64,000 nt of DNA from Setophaga petechia (lineage: Eukaryota > Chordata > Aves > Passeriformes > Parulidae). The notes beneath the pieces were generated by a model. It saw only the letters and a program-made list of their open reading frames with translations, ran no database searches and was not told the DNA's origin. The translations under genes and the position numbers were made by a program. Positions 1-19,876 of the stretch are shown here, in pieces. The first letter of the stretch is position 1. Each line of letters opens with the position of its first letter. The stretch is taken from NCBI GenBank assembly GCA_024362935.1, contig JANCRA010000123.1, positions 806,001 through 870,000 of the forward strand, written 5' to 3'.

Positions 1-4
1 CTAC

Positions 5-7894
<7,890 letters not shown>

Positions 7895-8239
7895 GGGGCT
7901 GCTGCGGCCGAGCCGGGAGCGCCGCTCGCTCCCGCCGCCGCCACCACCACCGGGGACTCCGCGAGAACCCGGCCCGAGCGGCCCCGAGCGGCGCCGGTGC
8001 CCCGGCGGCTGCTGCGGCCCCAGCGGCCCGGCCCGGCCCGGCCCGGGCGGCAGCGCAGGCTCCGCTCCGGCCGCGGTGACCGCCCAGCCCGGGGCGGCGC
8101 TGCCCGCGGCCCGCCCCCGCCGTCACGGCCGGGGAGGAGCGGGGATTGCCCGCAATCTCTGCCCGCAGTCCCTGCCCGCAGTCCCCGCCGGAGCTGCTGC
8201 CGGCGCCCCTGGCGCTGATCCCCGCCCGCGACCTTTGCC

Positions 8240-8590
8240 TGTCATCCCTGTCCCTGTTCCCTGCCCCTGGTCCCTGGCCCTGTTCTCCTCCCTTGATCCC
8301 TGGCCCTGGTCCCTGGCCCTGGTCCCTCCCTGTGGCCCCTGCCCGTGTTCCCTTCCCTTGGTCCCTTCCCTTGATCCCTGTCCCTGTTCCCTGCCCCTGG
8401 TCCCTCCCTGTGAACCCTGCCCGTGTTCCCTTCCCTTGGTCCCTGTCCCCGGTCCCTCCCTGTGACTCCTGCCCCTGCTCCTTGTTCCTGTTCCCTTCCC
8501 TTGGTCCCCGGTCCCTCCCTGTGACTCCTGCCCCTGCTCCCTGTCCTTGTTCCCTGCCCTTGGTCTCTGTCCCTGCTCCCTCCCTGTGGG
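8240..8590. repeat. Pyrimidine-rich minisatellite upstream of DDHD2
   Basis: Imperfect repeats of TCCCTGTCCCTGTTCCCTGC and CCCCTGGTCCCTCCCTGTG. The complementary strand is G-rich with many GGG runs. The long frames here are periodic. Confidence 0.85.
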
Positions 8591-10104
8591 GGTGATGGTG
8601 GCCCCGAGCTGGGTGAGGGGCCCCGGGGTGCAGGGGAACACCCAGCCCTGTGCCAGCTGCAGCACGAACAAACGCTCCAGCACGGGGTGATTGCAGCAGA
8701 AACCACGCGGTGCTGATTTCATGTTTGTTTTTCAGTCCCTCTGTGACACTTCAGCCTCCGTGGTGATTGAGAAACTCCAGCACTGCTGGAGAAGCAACGG
8801 GCAACCCCAGAGTAAGAGTTTGGTTTCTGTAGAGATGAGCCCGGCGATAAACAGAGACAGACTTTCTAATTTGGGGGTTGTGATGTGGGTGGATGCTGCA
8901 AGTGGATGCTGCAAGATGAACCAGTTGCCAGGAGCTGCTATCCCAGTCGCACAGCAGGGACTGGTGAGGAAAACAGGAGGGTCAGGAGTGCTCAGCTCCC
9001 CAGTTGTGCAGCTGGAGGCCCTGCAGCAGTGGTGCTGACACAGCTCCTGCCCGTGTCACACCATCCCCACTCGGTCACCCGGAGCTGTGACACACTCTGG
9101 TGCTGCGTGGAGGAGGCAGAGGCAGCAGGTAGGGCTGGGTTATTACAGGATGAGGTGTGGGACGTGTGCCTGACCCCTGATCCCAGCTCAGCTTTGGGGA
9201 GAACACACAAAACCCACCCAGGGATGTGGAGTGTCCCAGGAGCCATGGTGTCCCACGGAGCTGTGGGATCCCCACACCCTGTGATGATATCCTGCCATTT
9301 CAGCCCACTTCATGTTCTCTTGTGGGCTTTTCTCCAGGGATTTACATAACCCTCCACCAAGGAGGCAGGGACAAGCACTATTGTTCAGGAATATCCTACC
9401 TGGACAGGTTCAGCTGATGGGGAAAGGGGTGGCACTCACTTCACCAGCACAGGGACAGGGCAGCATTCTCTGATATTGTGAATTATTGATCTCCCAGCAC
9501 AGCCAGCAGCCCTCAGGAGGCACTTGCCAGGCTGGAAGCACGGAACAGCTCAGAACTGCTCCCTGCCTGACATGGAATGAAGCAGCAGCAGAGCCTCTCC
9601 CTGTCCCAGGACATGCAGCTCACTCCCAGCTCACCCTGGCTGCTCCCTGCCTGCCTGACATGGAATGAAGCAGCAGCAGAGCCCTTCCCTGTCCCAGGAC
9701 ATGCAGCTCACTGCCAGCTCACCCTGGATGTGGCTGGCTGTGCAAACTGACCACGTGTGGTCATGGACACATCTCAATGAGCTCCAAAGGTCATCCCGTG
9801 GCCACAGCCCTGTCTGGGAATGTGGGATCTGCCTCCAGGACCTCACAGGGCATGGCCAGGGCACTCCCGGCCTCAGGCATCCCAAATCCCTTCCAGACTG
9901 GCCCCAGAGCCACAGCTGGAGGCTCCTGGAGCATCTGCACTGCCTGGGAGGCAATGGGGCACCCTGGCACCCCAAAAGAGCCTTCTCAGATGTTCTGTTC
10001 ATTGGTACAGCTGGGCTGGAGCTTCGGTCCGAGTTACAAAACCTTCCTCACGTCTTCTCTTTCAAGAAAAAGAGACTTTGAGACAGCTCAATTACAAAAT
10101 AACA
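8591..10104. other. Intergenic DDHD2-BAG4, no gene seen
   Basis: No exon-like segment with family similarity was seen. The only structure noted is an 88-bp duplication at about 9556-9730, with both copies carrying GGAATGAAGCAGCAGCAGAG and CCCAGGACATGCAGCTCACT. Confidence 0.6.
9556..9730. repeat. 88-bp direct duplication
   Basis: Two adjacent copies, starting near 9556 and 9644, over 90 percent alike by eye, separated only by their junction. Confidence 0.85.
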
Positions 10105-10121
10105 TTTAAAACTTGTCAGGG

Positions 10122-10127
10122 TTTATT
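10122..10127 (-). other. BAG4 poly(A) signal
   Basis: TTTATT on the plus strand is AATAAA on the minus strand, about 800 bp downstream of the BAG4 stop. It is the first such signal that fits a 3' end near 10105. That makes 10105-10923 the probable 3' UTR, which includes a small CR1 fragment. Confidence 0.55.
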
Positions 10128-10654
10128 AGGTGCCACACGTAGCAGTGAGTTGCTGTGCAGGTGGTAACCAGGAGGCTGGAACAGGCCGAGCTGCTCCCTC
10201 CCAGTGGTGCTGCACAGTGGGACACAGAACTCACAGGATGGAGAGGGACATAAAACAGGGGATTCTGACCCAAGTGACCTGGAAATCACTTCCAAGCATC
10301 CTGCCCCTGCTCTTGCCTTGACTTGCACTTCTTTCAGGGGCAGAACGGGGATTTCCAGTCTGTTCCTATGCCCACAGGGACACCCCACACCGGCTCTGCA
10401 CCACGCAGCAGGAACAGCATGATGTGAGATGTGCCAGCACAGTCCCTCCCTCCAGCACTTCAGTGCTGCTCCTTGAGTGCACTAAACCCAAACAACCCCC
10501 CTGAGGACACACGGGGCTCGGGGCAAGGGAGCTGAAGCTGAAATTACAGGCAGTGAGGACAAGCCCAGAGTCTTGGTTAGTGGCTGCACATTGCAGCACA
10601 TCTGAGGAGTGTTTGAAGCCTGGCTGTGGCTGTAGGAGGCACCCAGAGACTGGG

Positions 10655-10715
10655 CACAGCCCCACAGGGCTCCATCCTTGGCCCACTTCTCTTCAACATC
10701 TTCATTCAATACTTT
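10655..10715 (+). mobile_element. CR1 reverse-transcriptase fragment
   Basis: The plus strand reads GSILGPLLFNIFI in one frame, the conserved segment of the CR1 LINE reverse transcriptase (family form GSxLGPxLFNIFIND). It is a short relic inside the BAG4 3' UTR, opposite strand. Confidence 0.6.
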
Positions 10716-10923
10716 TGCTGCTTCAAACCTCTCTCCATTTGTCCTTTGCTGAGTTGTTTGCAGGGCTGGGCTTCTGGGCTGGCTTTTTGGTGGGTTTGAT
10801 TGGATTTGTTAACTCAGGGCTTATTGCTATTCCATTGTCAATAGTGCGTAGCAGAACGAGCTGAGATTTAAGAGAACTCTTTGGAACCTCAACAACAGGC
10901 TGTGTGTTGTGGCTCACGTGCTT

Positions 10924-13900
10924 TCACAATCCCTTTCTTTCCAGTTTTTCCAGTATGGCCTGAATTCTGTGGACGGACTCTTTCCTGGCCTGCCGGACAT
11001 TGTCCTGGCCCCCAGTCTCAATGGAATCCAGCTCTAGCAGCAGCTTGGTCAACATCTCCTCCAGCAGCCTGTAGGATTTATCTGTCTTTTTCCCTACAAA
11101 CTCATCCACCTCTTCCTCCAGCTGTTCAGCCTCCCCCATGACGTGGAGGATCCTCTGAATCTCTGGTTGCAGGGCTGCAGGATGTGTGGTGGGCTGCTCA
11201 GCGGGTTTGAAGCCCAGCTCCTGGCTCCTGGCCGTGGGTTTCCGTGAGGTGAGGTCGTAGAGCTGGGGCTGGGCACTGTACTGCACCCTGGGCTGGCATG
11301 GGGCAGGCTTGCCCACCCTGTGCTCGTTCACAGGCCCTGAGTGCCGCTGGTTGCCATCAGAATAATAACTGTGCTGGCCGGGGCTTTGCTCAGCTCTGTC
11401 GTACACAGAGTCCTGCAGTCAGAGGGAGAAAACATCTCTAAGTGCATTTCCTTTTAACCTGCAGCTTCCTGCTCTCATCCTGCACCCAACAGGGCTGGGG
11501 ATGCTTGGGACAGGGAGCTGTGCTGGGCTCCCATGGCAGAACACAACAGCCCAGCAAGGGGCACCTGTGCAGAGGAGGAACCTGAACCCCTGAGCCCCCC
11601 ATCAGGGTGTCGCAGACATCTTTTATGGAAAATCCTTTCTTTAGGATTTTTCCTCCTGAGAAGCTGAGAGGCCTCAGGAACAAAATGTGAACATTGATTA
11701 TCTGCTGCTGTGGAATGCAACAGCTAGAGCTTTGATTAGCCCATGTTGTTTCTAATTAGTGGCCAATCACAGTCAGCTGGCTCAGACAGAGAGTCTGAGC
11801 CACAAACCTTTGTTATCATTCTTTCTTATTCTACTCTTAACTAGCCTCCTGATGAAATCCTTTCTTCTATTCTTTTAGTATAGTTTTAATGCAATATATA
11901 TCATAAAATAATAAATCAAGCCTTCTGAAACATGGAGTCAAACCTTCATCTCTTCTCTCAATGTGAGACCCCTGTGAACACCATCACATCAGGGCTGCTA
12001 CCGGGCACCACAAAAGTGGGGTCACTTTGAAGCCTGTCAGACCCATTTCAAGACCCACCCAGGACATTTTATCCTTCACAAGAATCCCAGCCACGGGTTT
12101 AAGTGCTCTGTGTGCAAACAGGAGCTCACCTGTCCCTGTGAGTCCCAGCAGGGAGGGTGGGAAGGGGCCCCGCTGCCGCTCCAGGCGGGCTGTGAATCTG
12201 ACAGGTAGAGGCTGCCGTGCCCCGAGGCGGGCCAGGCGTAGCGAGGCTGCACCCCAAAGCCAGAGTGGGGGCTCCAGGTGTCCTCCAGGGCTCGGGGCTG
12301 TGGCACCGGGCCCTGCCCTGTCACCCCTGCACTGCTGTCTCCGTACTGATACTGTGGCATCGGCATTGCTGGGGTCTGCAGGGATGGGAACAGGAGTTAC
12401 AGGGGGGCACTGAACCCTCACACAGCCCTGGGACAGGCGTTATAGGGGGGGTCACTGCACCGTCACACAGTCCTGCACACTCATACAGCCCTGGGACAGG
12501 CGTTATAGGGGGGTCACAGCACCCTTACACAGCCCTGGGACAGGCGTTACAGGGGGGTCACTGTACCATCACACAGCCCTGGGAGCTGGGACAGGCGTTA
12601 CAGAGGGGCACTGCACCCTCACACAGCCCTGGGACAGGCATTACAGGGGGTTCACTGTACCATCACACAGCCCTGGGAGCTGGGACAGGCATTACAGGAG
12701 GGTCATTCCCAGCCCTGCCCCTTACACAGCCCTGGGACAGGCATTACAAGGGGGTCACTGCACCCTCACACAGTCCTGCACCCTCTCACAGCCCTGGGAC
12801 AGGCATTACAAGGGGGTCACTGCACCCTCACACAGCCCCGGAGCTGGGACAGGCCTTACAGGGGGGTCATTCCCAGCCCTGCATCCTCACACAGCCCTGG
12901 GACAGGCGTTACAGGGGCGTCACTGCACCCTCACACAGCCCTGGCAGCTGGATGGAACAACAGCAGCTCAGGTTGGCTGCCCAATTCCCATTTTCCTGAT
13001 CCAAAAGCTCAGAGTCTCCAGAGAACAGGGCGCCCACCACTTTTGCTAAGAGCAGCACCAGGCACTCAGAGCCACCCCCAGCCCCACCAGAGCCGCTTCC
13101 CCTGGCACAACCCCACCACCCGTGCCAGGAACCACATGCTCTGCCCCTTACCTGTGGCGGGGAGTAGCCGGGCACCTGCTGCCTGCGGAGGGCCGAGCCC
13201 TCGGGGGGACACTCCGGGGGGACGTAGCTCCAGGCGGGAGCGGGCGACGGCGGCCGGTAGAGGCCCGTGGGCTCCGGGGGGTAGGGGCTCCGTGGGGGCC
13301 CCGAGCAGTAGAAGCCCCGAGCCTGGGGCAGGCTGGCGTAGTGCGGGTACGGGGGGCTGTAGGCTCCGTTGGCATAGGGAGAATCCATTGCCTGGGGACA
13401 AGGGAAGAGCACAGGGAAGGTGATGGGGCACAGGTGATCCAGGAATGAGTCTGGCCCTTCTGCACGGGGTTCCTTTGCCCTGCAGCTGATTTGTCTCAGA
13501 TTTAGGCTTTCCTGGTCTAAGCTGGCTGTACCAGGTCTTGCTCAGCCAAGCTGGGCTCAGGGGGAGGTGTGCAGCCCCTCACAGTGAGCAGCTCCTGGAG
13601 GATTCAATGCCAGCTCTGCATCACCGATGGGAGGATGGAAAACTCTCCAGGAAAGCTCATTCTCAAACAGACAAGCTCTGCCAGCCAGTGTTCATGAAAA
13701 GCTCATTCTCAAACAGACAAGCTCTGCCAGCCAGTGTTCAGCTCCTGGAGCTGCAGCTCATGTAGGTCTCTGTCTGCACACCCAGGCCACATCTGAGAAT
13801 TTACCTGGATCCATCCCAGAACCGATGTGTAGGGAACTTGAGTTTCCACCTGATGGCAGAGGGGATGCTGAAGGACAGGATTTCCCTGTACCTTTGGGCA

Positions 13901-14802
13901 AAGCAGCATTCTTCTACCCTGAGCTGCTTCCCGGCTGTACAGGAGGCTGTACAACCTGTGTGCCGGGATTTATGGAAGGGCTGGACCATCCTGACAGCCC
14001 AGAGGAGAAACCAAACCAAACCAAACCAAACCAAAGTGTGGCTGGAGAGCAGAGCCTGCTCCGGCACAGCAAACCCTTCTCATCACACAGGATTTGCACG
14101 GTAATGCCTGAAACCCAGCTGCCATCAACCCCGCAGGTAACGGACCCGGTAATGCCCAGCACCGGGACCATGCCCGGCAATGCCCGGCCCCGTTACCGTG
14201 GCCCTCCCGCTCCGCAAAGCGCTCCAGGGTCCCCGCGTTCTCCGCACCATCACAGCGCCCCAGAAACGCTCCCGTGCAGCGCCTCCCTCCCTCCCCGCCC
14301 CGTTACACGCCCGGAGGGCTCCGCGAGCAGAGCCACGAGAACCGGCGGGGCGTGGGAGGCTCCGGGCAGGCCCGCCCGGGGCCCGCCCTGCGCGCCCGTT
14401 ACCGGGGCACGGCCGGGCTGAGCGCTGCCCGCCCGCCCCGGGGGCCGTTTCTGTCCCGGGGACCGTGCTCGTCCCGGGAGCCCTGTCCAATCCTGGGGGC
14501 CCTGCCGATCCAGGGGCCGTTTCCGTCCCGGGGGCTCTGTCCGTCTCGGGGGCCCTGTCCGATCCCGGAGACCGTTTCCCGCCCCAGGAGCCGTGTCCTA
14601 TCCCAGTGGCCGTTTCCGTCCCGGGGGCCATACCTCCCCGGGGGCCGTGCCTGTCCCCAGGGCCCTATCCGATCCCGGGGGCCGTGCCCTCCCGGGGGGC
14701 TCTGTCTGTCCGGGGGCCGTTTCCGTCCCGGGGCCCGTGCCCTGCCCCCGTTACCTGCGCTGCCGCCGCGGGCGGGCCCGGCCCGACCGTGCGGGACTCC
14801 AT
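10924..14802 (-). CDS. BAG4: BAG4 (SODD), BAG-family co-chaperone
   Basis: Minus-strand exons: 14802-14755, 13391-13152, 12375-12130, 11412-10924; all junctions are phase 0 and the product is 340 aa (human 457). The C-terminal BAG domain is very clear (FVGKKTDKSYRLLEEMLTK, then ETGGQDNVRQARKE and QAILEKLERKGL at the end). The rest is low-complexity, rich in Tyr, Pro, Ser and Gly, like human BAG4. Family knowledge: the BAG domain binds the Hsp70/Hsc70 ATPase domain and silences TNFR1 and DR3 death-domain signalling. The first exon encodes only 16 residues, against about 90 in human. Its ATG has a strong context (GCGGCCATGG) and a good CAG|GTAACG donor, but the short N terminus is the least certain part of the model. 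Introns contain a solo LTR and several arrays. Confidence 0.9.
11608..11988 (+). mobile_element. Solo LTR (ERVK-like), 381 bp, with 6-bp target-site duplication
   Basis: Starts TGTCGCAGACATC, ends GAACACCATCACA, and is flanked by TCAGGG at 11602-11607 and 11989-11994. It contains a poly(A)-type motif (ATAAAATAATAAATCAAGCC). It is the cleanest copy of the family also seen at 1652, 4039 and (reversed) near 19877. It lies in the BAG4 intron between exons 12375-12130 and 11412-10924. Confidence 0.9.
12410..12945. repeat. Minisatellite (45-62-bp units, ~10 copies), BAG4 intron
   Basis: Units contain CACACAGCCCTGGGACAGGC, then GTTACAGGGGGGTCACTGC and CACCCT. Some units have an added GAGCTGGGACAGG segment. 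Confidence 0.9.
13652..13740. repeat. 46-bp direct duplication
   Basis: Two near-identical adjacent copies of AAAGCTCATTCTCAAACAGA followed by CAAGCTCTGCCAGCCAGTG, in BAG4 intron 1. Confidence 0.95.
14007..14035. repeat. (AAACC)n microsatellite
   Basis: About five and a half perfect AAACC units in BAG4 intron 1. Confidence 0.95.
14436..14750. repeat. GC-rich repeat in the BAG4/LSM1 CpG island
   Basis: Repeated GGGGGCC(G/C)T followed by TTCCGTCCCG or GTCCGATCCCG, about 17-37-bp spacing, within BAG4 intron 1. Confidence 0.8.
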
Positions 14803-15011
14803 GGCCGCCGCCAAGGCCACGCCCCCAACGCGGCCCGTGCCCAATCGGCGGCCGCTCCCCTCTCCCTCCGGCCAATCGGCGGCGGCCCCGCGCGCACGGC
14901 TGGCGCGGCTTAAAAGGCCAGCGGCGGGTGGGCCCCGCCCGGCGCGGGCGGTTCCGGGGCGGTGGCGGCACCGGCGCATGGCGGCGCTTCCGCTGCGGGC
15001 GGGGCGGCACC
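14803..15011. promoter_or_regulatory. Bidirectional BAG4/LSM1 CpG promoter with twin CCAAT boxes
   Basis: Only 209 bp separate the BAG4 ATG (14802, minus) from the LSM1 ATG (15012, plus). CCAATCGGC occurs at 14841 and again at 14872, 31 bp apart in the same orientation, a typical NF-Y arrangement. There is no TATA box, apart from a weak CTTAAAAGG at about 14909. Confidence 0.8.
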
Positions 15012-16609
15012 ATGAACTACATGCCCGGCACGGCCAGCCTGATCCAGGACATCGACAGTAAGTGTCCTGGGGCCGCCCCGCCGTAGGCTCCGGGCTCCCG
15101 CTCCCCCGGGTCCTGCCCCGCGGTTCCGCTCTTCCCGTAGCGAGCCGCCCCCTGTGGAGCCCGGCGGGTCCCGGAGCCGCGGGGGCTGTGCCCGACGCTC
15201 CGCTCTCATTTCCCGCAGAGAAGCACCTGGTGCTGCTGCGGGACGGCCGGACGCTCATCGGGTACCTGCGCAGCATCGACCAGTTCGGTACGGCCGGGCC
15301 AGGGCAGCGCCGTGGATGGCGCGGAGGATGAGGATGAGGAGGGAGCCGTGGAGCTTTCCCAATGTGGTCGTGCTGGGGGTTGAACCTCTGGACCGGGCTC
15401 TTCGCGGGGGTTTCTCCCGCACTGGGCGCTCCCCGTGCCGCGGGTGCATCCAGCGCTGTGGCTCTGCTTGTTGGGCAGAAGCGCCGGGCGATGTTCATCA
15501 TCATCATCCTCCTCCCGGACCGGGGTGATGTTCATCATCCTCCTCCCGGGGCCGGGCGATGTTCATCCTGCAGGCAGGCACTCCATCCTTGCCCAGAGCT
15601 TGTAGCACCAGCATCGCCATCATTTTCCGTGCTGGGGGGTCTCGGGTGGGCTCAGCACGGGCTCGGAGCTCGCTGGGTCTCGGTGGCTTCAGTGCCCCGG
15701 CTCCGGCAGCCACCGAGTGCCAGGGGACAGCCAGCGCTGCTCCGGTGGGACAGGGGGCACTGCTCAGCCACCGTCCACGGTGGAACGTCGCTGGTTTTGT
15801 GTCTGTCTCGTTGCTGCAGCAAACTTGGTGTTGCACCAGACTGTGGAGCGCATCCACGTGGGCAAGAAGTATGGGGACATCCCTCGGGGCATCTTCGTGG
15901 TGAGGGGCGAGAATGTGGTGCTGCTGGGGGAAATTGTAAGTGCTCCAATCCCACTGCTGGGGGGTTTGTGGTCGGTTGGTCTGTCTGTCTGTCTGCTGTG
16001 AAATGTGGTTGCTGTCGTGTTGGGCTGGAATTGGAGCCGCCTCCAGGGCCAGCTCAGGCTGAGCCATCACAGAAAGGCCAGCCTGCAGGGCAGGGCTGCC
16101 TGCTGCTGCCACATCCCCTCTGGGATGACACAAGGACGAAGAACAACGCAGAGGGAGCTGTGGGGAAGCTCCAGCTGGTGTGGCACTGCTGGAGGGTGGC
16201 ACTGCTGGCTGCCTGGTACCTCCCTGCTGGCTCTGCCCCAGCAGGCACCATCTGGGATGGGCTCAGGAGGAGCTGAGCGCTGTTTGCTCAGGGGATCCCC
16301 TTCCCAGGGGATCCCTGCCCACATCCCCACCCCTCAGAGCACTTCCAGCACCTCTGCTCCCTGTCAGCCCACTGTTTGCTGGGACTCACTGCATGGGCAC
16401 AGGTGATTGTATGTGCTGAAGGCTCCTTTCTTCTGCAGGACCTGGAGAAGGAGAGTGACACACCTCTGCAGCAGGTGTCCATCGAGGAGATCCTGGAGGA
16501 GCAGCGGGTGGAGCAGCAGGCCAAGCAGGAGTCAGAGAAGCTGAAGGTGCAGGCTCTGAAGGAGCGAGGCCTCTCAGTGCCACGTGCTGACACACTGGAT
16601 GAGTATTGA
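15012..16609 (+). CDS. LSM1: LSM1, U6 snRNA-like Sm protein of the mRNA decay complex
   Basis: Exons 15012-15057, 15219-15287, 15820-15935, 16439-16609; 133 aa, the same length as human and nearly identical by recall. It starts MNYMPGTASLI and ends PRADTLDEY. The Sm1 motif (HLVLLRDGRTLIGYLRSIDQF) and Sm2 motif (IFVVRGENVVLLGE) are intact. The C-terminal tail is a charged helix (EEQRVEQQAKQESEKLKVQ). Family knowledge: subunit of the cytoplasmic LSM1-7 ring that binds oligoadenylated 3' ends with PAT1 and triggers decapping in P-bodies. It shares a promoter with BAG4. Confidence 0.98.
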
Positions 16610-16890
16610 GGGGCTGCCCCTCTCCTGCAGGGAGCCAGGGCTGCTCCAGGACCCCCCTGGGCAGGCACACGCTGCCTGGAAAGGCAGGTTTCATTTTCAG
16701 ATTGTCTTTTCCGTGGTGCTGGTAACTGTACACAAATCATGCCTTTAGTCTCCTTCTGGAGAAGGAGATGAGAAGGGCCCAGTGCACTGGGAGTGCAAGC
16801 ATTTGTGTTTGGGAGGCAAATCACTGCTCCTTGGCTTTGTCTGCTTTTTCCTTCTCACATAACTCTGTGTAAGAGTTTCCTTGACATGTA

Positions 16891-16896
16891 AATAAA
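16891..16896 (+). other. LSM1 poly(A) signal
   Basis: AATAAA 282 bp after the stop codon. A second AATAAA at 17703-17708 could serve a longer transcript. Confidence 0.7.
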
Positions 16897-16919
16897 TCCT
16901 TGATCCTGACATCGATGGT

Positions 16920-18600
16920 TTTCCAGTGTTCTGGCCCTGGCAGTTCCCCTCTCTCAGGACGAGCACCCCTCAGCCAGCTCTTGTTCCCTCTGTGTGCTGT
17001 GCAGGGACAGATGAGACCCCTGCTCCAGCCACGGGATGGGCTCCCTCTGAGAGAACGCTGGAGCCTGTGGCAAGATCCTGCTCTGGGAGGGGTGCAGAAC
17101 CTGGGTACCCCTGTACCCCAACACAGAGGGCAGCAGGACCCCTGTGCCCCAACACAGAGCACCTGTACCCCACGGCCAGGCTGTGCCCTTCCCCTGCAGC
17201 TGATTCTACTAATTACCAGCTGAACCCACTAATTACCTGCTGATAAAGAGCTGCTGCACTTGGGGCAGAGCCTGGAGCTCCAGCCCCTCCTCGCTCCGTG
17301 CTGGGGGAGCTGCTGCAGCTGTGTCAGCTTTGCCCTGAGGTGTCCTGGCCCTTCCTCCTGTGGGGAGGAGAGTCCTTGGCCTCGGGGCTGGCTCTGGGCA
17401 GCTGCCAGGCCCCAGGAGCCTCCTGGTTGTGGGCAGGGAAGGGCAAACCTCAGCAGGGACAATCCCTGGGCAACCTGAGGCTGCTCCCCTGGGAGTTCTT
17501 TGGGTGAAGAGTCCACGCTGGGGGGACAGAGGACAAACCCAGCTTGCTGGGGCTGAGCACTGGCAGCTGTTGTGGCCAGTGCTGGCCCACTCTCACTTAC
17601 TCCCTTTGGGGGAAAACATTTCTGCCCCATTGGGCTTGAGTGGGTGTTGGGGGTAGCAAAGGTTTAAACAAGGAAATGCTATTTCTTGTTCTAACAAAAT
17701 TGAATAAAAAGCATTTATGGAGCTGGTGCCTATGGCTGGAAAGTCTCTGGCAGGCAGGGATGGCTCTTTGGGGGTGTTTGTGCTGCTGCTGTTTGTTTAG
17801 GGGGTGTTTTGGGGTGAGAGGGGATCAGGGCAGAGATGCCCATGGTGGCTGGGGGGGGAAGCAAGGGCTGCCCAGTCCTGGTGCTGGGGTCCCAGCCCTG
17901 CAGCCCAGGGCTTTGGGGGGTGTAAGGAGCTGGTGGGGGTCAAGACATGGACCCATCCTTGCTGTTATTATCTTATCAGGGTGTTGGGTGTGACCTCTGT
18001 GGCACAGGGGGCTGTGGTTTGTCTGTGCTCTCCAAATAGCACCAGGGCAGCCTTGGGATGGGGTGAACACTCCCTGGCTGTGCTGCTGCAGGACAGGGTC
18101 ACCCTGACAGCCTGGGAACGGGCTGGGAGAGGAGAATATTCTAGAAGGAGGCTGCTGGGCCTGGTGGTGGGCTCAGGGCAGCCTCAGGGTTCTTGGGTCC
18201 CTGAGCCTTCAGGCACTGGTGAAGCTCCATTGCCTTTGGTTGGCATCATTTTGGTTTTTGTACATTTTGTACATTTGTGAGCCTTTGTACTCCAAGCCCT
18301 GTGTGTGGTGACTTTGTGCAGGAGCCTGGGGGTGCCTCAGGGGGCTGTGGGGGCTGAGCTGTCCCAGTTAACCAGATCCTCCTGAGGGTTCTTGCTGCCT
18401 TTTTGGGGTCTGTGTCCTGCTCTGGGGACTGCTCACCTGCAGCATTTTGTCCCGTGCTGTGGCACAGTGTGCCTGTGCCTGTGTCCCCTCCTGAGGGCAC
18501 AGCTGGGGTCCTGCCCTCCAGCCTGGAGCCAGAGGGGCGGCTCTGCGTGGTTTGTTTTGGTTTTTCTCACAAACAACTGCGTGTCCTTGTGCCGAGGCCT
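16920..18600. other. Intergenic LSM1-STAR, unique sequence
   Basis: Mostly unique G-rich sequence with no recognisable exon. A possible distal poly(A) signal of LSM1 is at 17703. GTACATTTTGTACATTTGTGA at about 18259 is a small direct repeat. Confidence 0.5.
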
Positions 18601-18614
18601 TGTGCTGGGAGCGG

Positions 18615-18910
18615 CGGCTCCATCTGGGATAAGAACCCTGGATTGCTCCCAGCCAGGGGCTCCTGGATCTGGGGATTGCTCCCAGCTAGGGGCTCCCTGG
18701 ATCTGGGATAAGAACCCTGGATCTGGGAAAACAGCCCTGGATTGCTCCAGCCAGGGGCTCCCTGGATCTGGGATAAGAACCCTGATCACTCACAGCTTGG
18801 GGCTCCCTGGATCTGGGATAACAGCCCTGGATTGCTCCAGCCAGGGGCTCCCTGGATCTGGGATAACAGCCCTGGATTGTTCCCTGGATCTGGGATAAGA
18901 AATCTGGATC
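18615..18910. repeat. ~50-bp tandem repeat, about 6 copies
   Basis: Unit GGGGCTCCCTGGATCTGGGA followed by TAAGAACCCTGGATTGCTCC or TAACAGCCCTGGATTGCTCC. Confidence 0.9.
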
Positions 18911-19180
18911 ACTCACACCTCCAGGGCTGTGTGCCCTCACTCCCAGGGCAGGGGGACTGCAAGGGCAGGGGCACAGCATGATATTGGGCTGTCTCTGGTG
19001 CCCCCAACACCCAGACCTGTCAGTGTGTGCTTGGTCAGAGCTCGGGGCTGGGCACTCCTAGGGCTTCCAAACCCTCTCTCCTCACCTGTGCAGGGAGGTG
19101 GGAGCAGGTGGGTGAAGCCCAGAGGTGGGGAGAGTTGTGGCATGACCCAGGAATCACACCTGTGGGAGTGTGGCTGCAAA

Positions 19181-19306
19181 GAGGAGCTCCCAGCAAAGGT
19201 TTTGGACAGGAATAGTGCAGAAGAGGAGCTCCCAGCAAAGGTTTTGGACAGGGATGGTGCAGAAGAGGAGCTCCCAGCAAAGGTTTTGGACAGGGATGGT
19301 GCAGCT
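19181..19306. repeat. 42-bp tandem repeat, exactly 3 copies
   Basis: GAGGAGCTCCCAGCAAAGGT starts at 19181, 19223 and 19265. The period is divisible by three, so a frame with the repeated peptide EELPAKVLDRDGAE stays open, but nothing else supports a gene. Confidence 0.95.
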
Positions 19307-19876
19307 GCTGGCTACCTCCTGCTCCCTGCAGCACCTCCCCGTAACCCCACACTGCTGACCTGAGCCTGAGGTGTTTCCTGGCACACAGTGCAGAATGGCA
19401 GCCCTGGGGAGCAGCAGGAGCGTTCTGGAAGGCAGGTGGGACTCAAATCACCTCAGGAAAGCTGGGGACAGGCGAGGGGGGGACAAAGAGCTCCCCGTGG
19501 ATGGGCTGCTGGCGCAGTGAGGGGGTGACCTCCCCTTGGGCCAAGCTGTTGAAATGGGGGAGCAAGGTCAGGCTCCGTGCAGAGGGTGCAGGGGCTGACG
19601 TCAAAGGAAGCAGCTGTAATTCACAGGTTCCTGCGAGTGCTGCTCTCCGGGCCGTAATTCATCCCAGAAATGTCATTTCAGCCTTGAGCATTATCGCTGC
19701 TCTGCCGTGTCCCATTGCTGGGGCAGATAACGGGGCCTGGGGAGTAGGGGGGCTGCTCCTCACTTCAGCCTCAGGCTCAGCAGCTCAATGGATTTCATAT
19801 TCAGCTTTTGTGGGTTCCTGTGCACAGAGGCTCAGCCTGGCTCGTTATTTCACAATATGTTGTGTTGTCCATCGTT

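Noticed and set aside
14180..15086. Long plus-strand frames in the BAG4/LSM1 island
   Set aside because: Low stop density from high GC and repeats; in conflict with the BAG4 and LSM1 models.
18929..19363. 145-codon frame with EELPAKVLDRDGAE x3
   Set aside because: Only the 42-bp repeat keeps it open. No splice signals, no recognised homologue.
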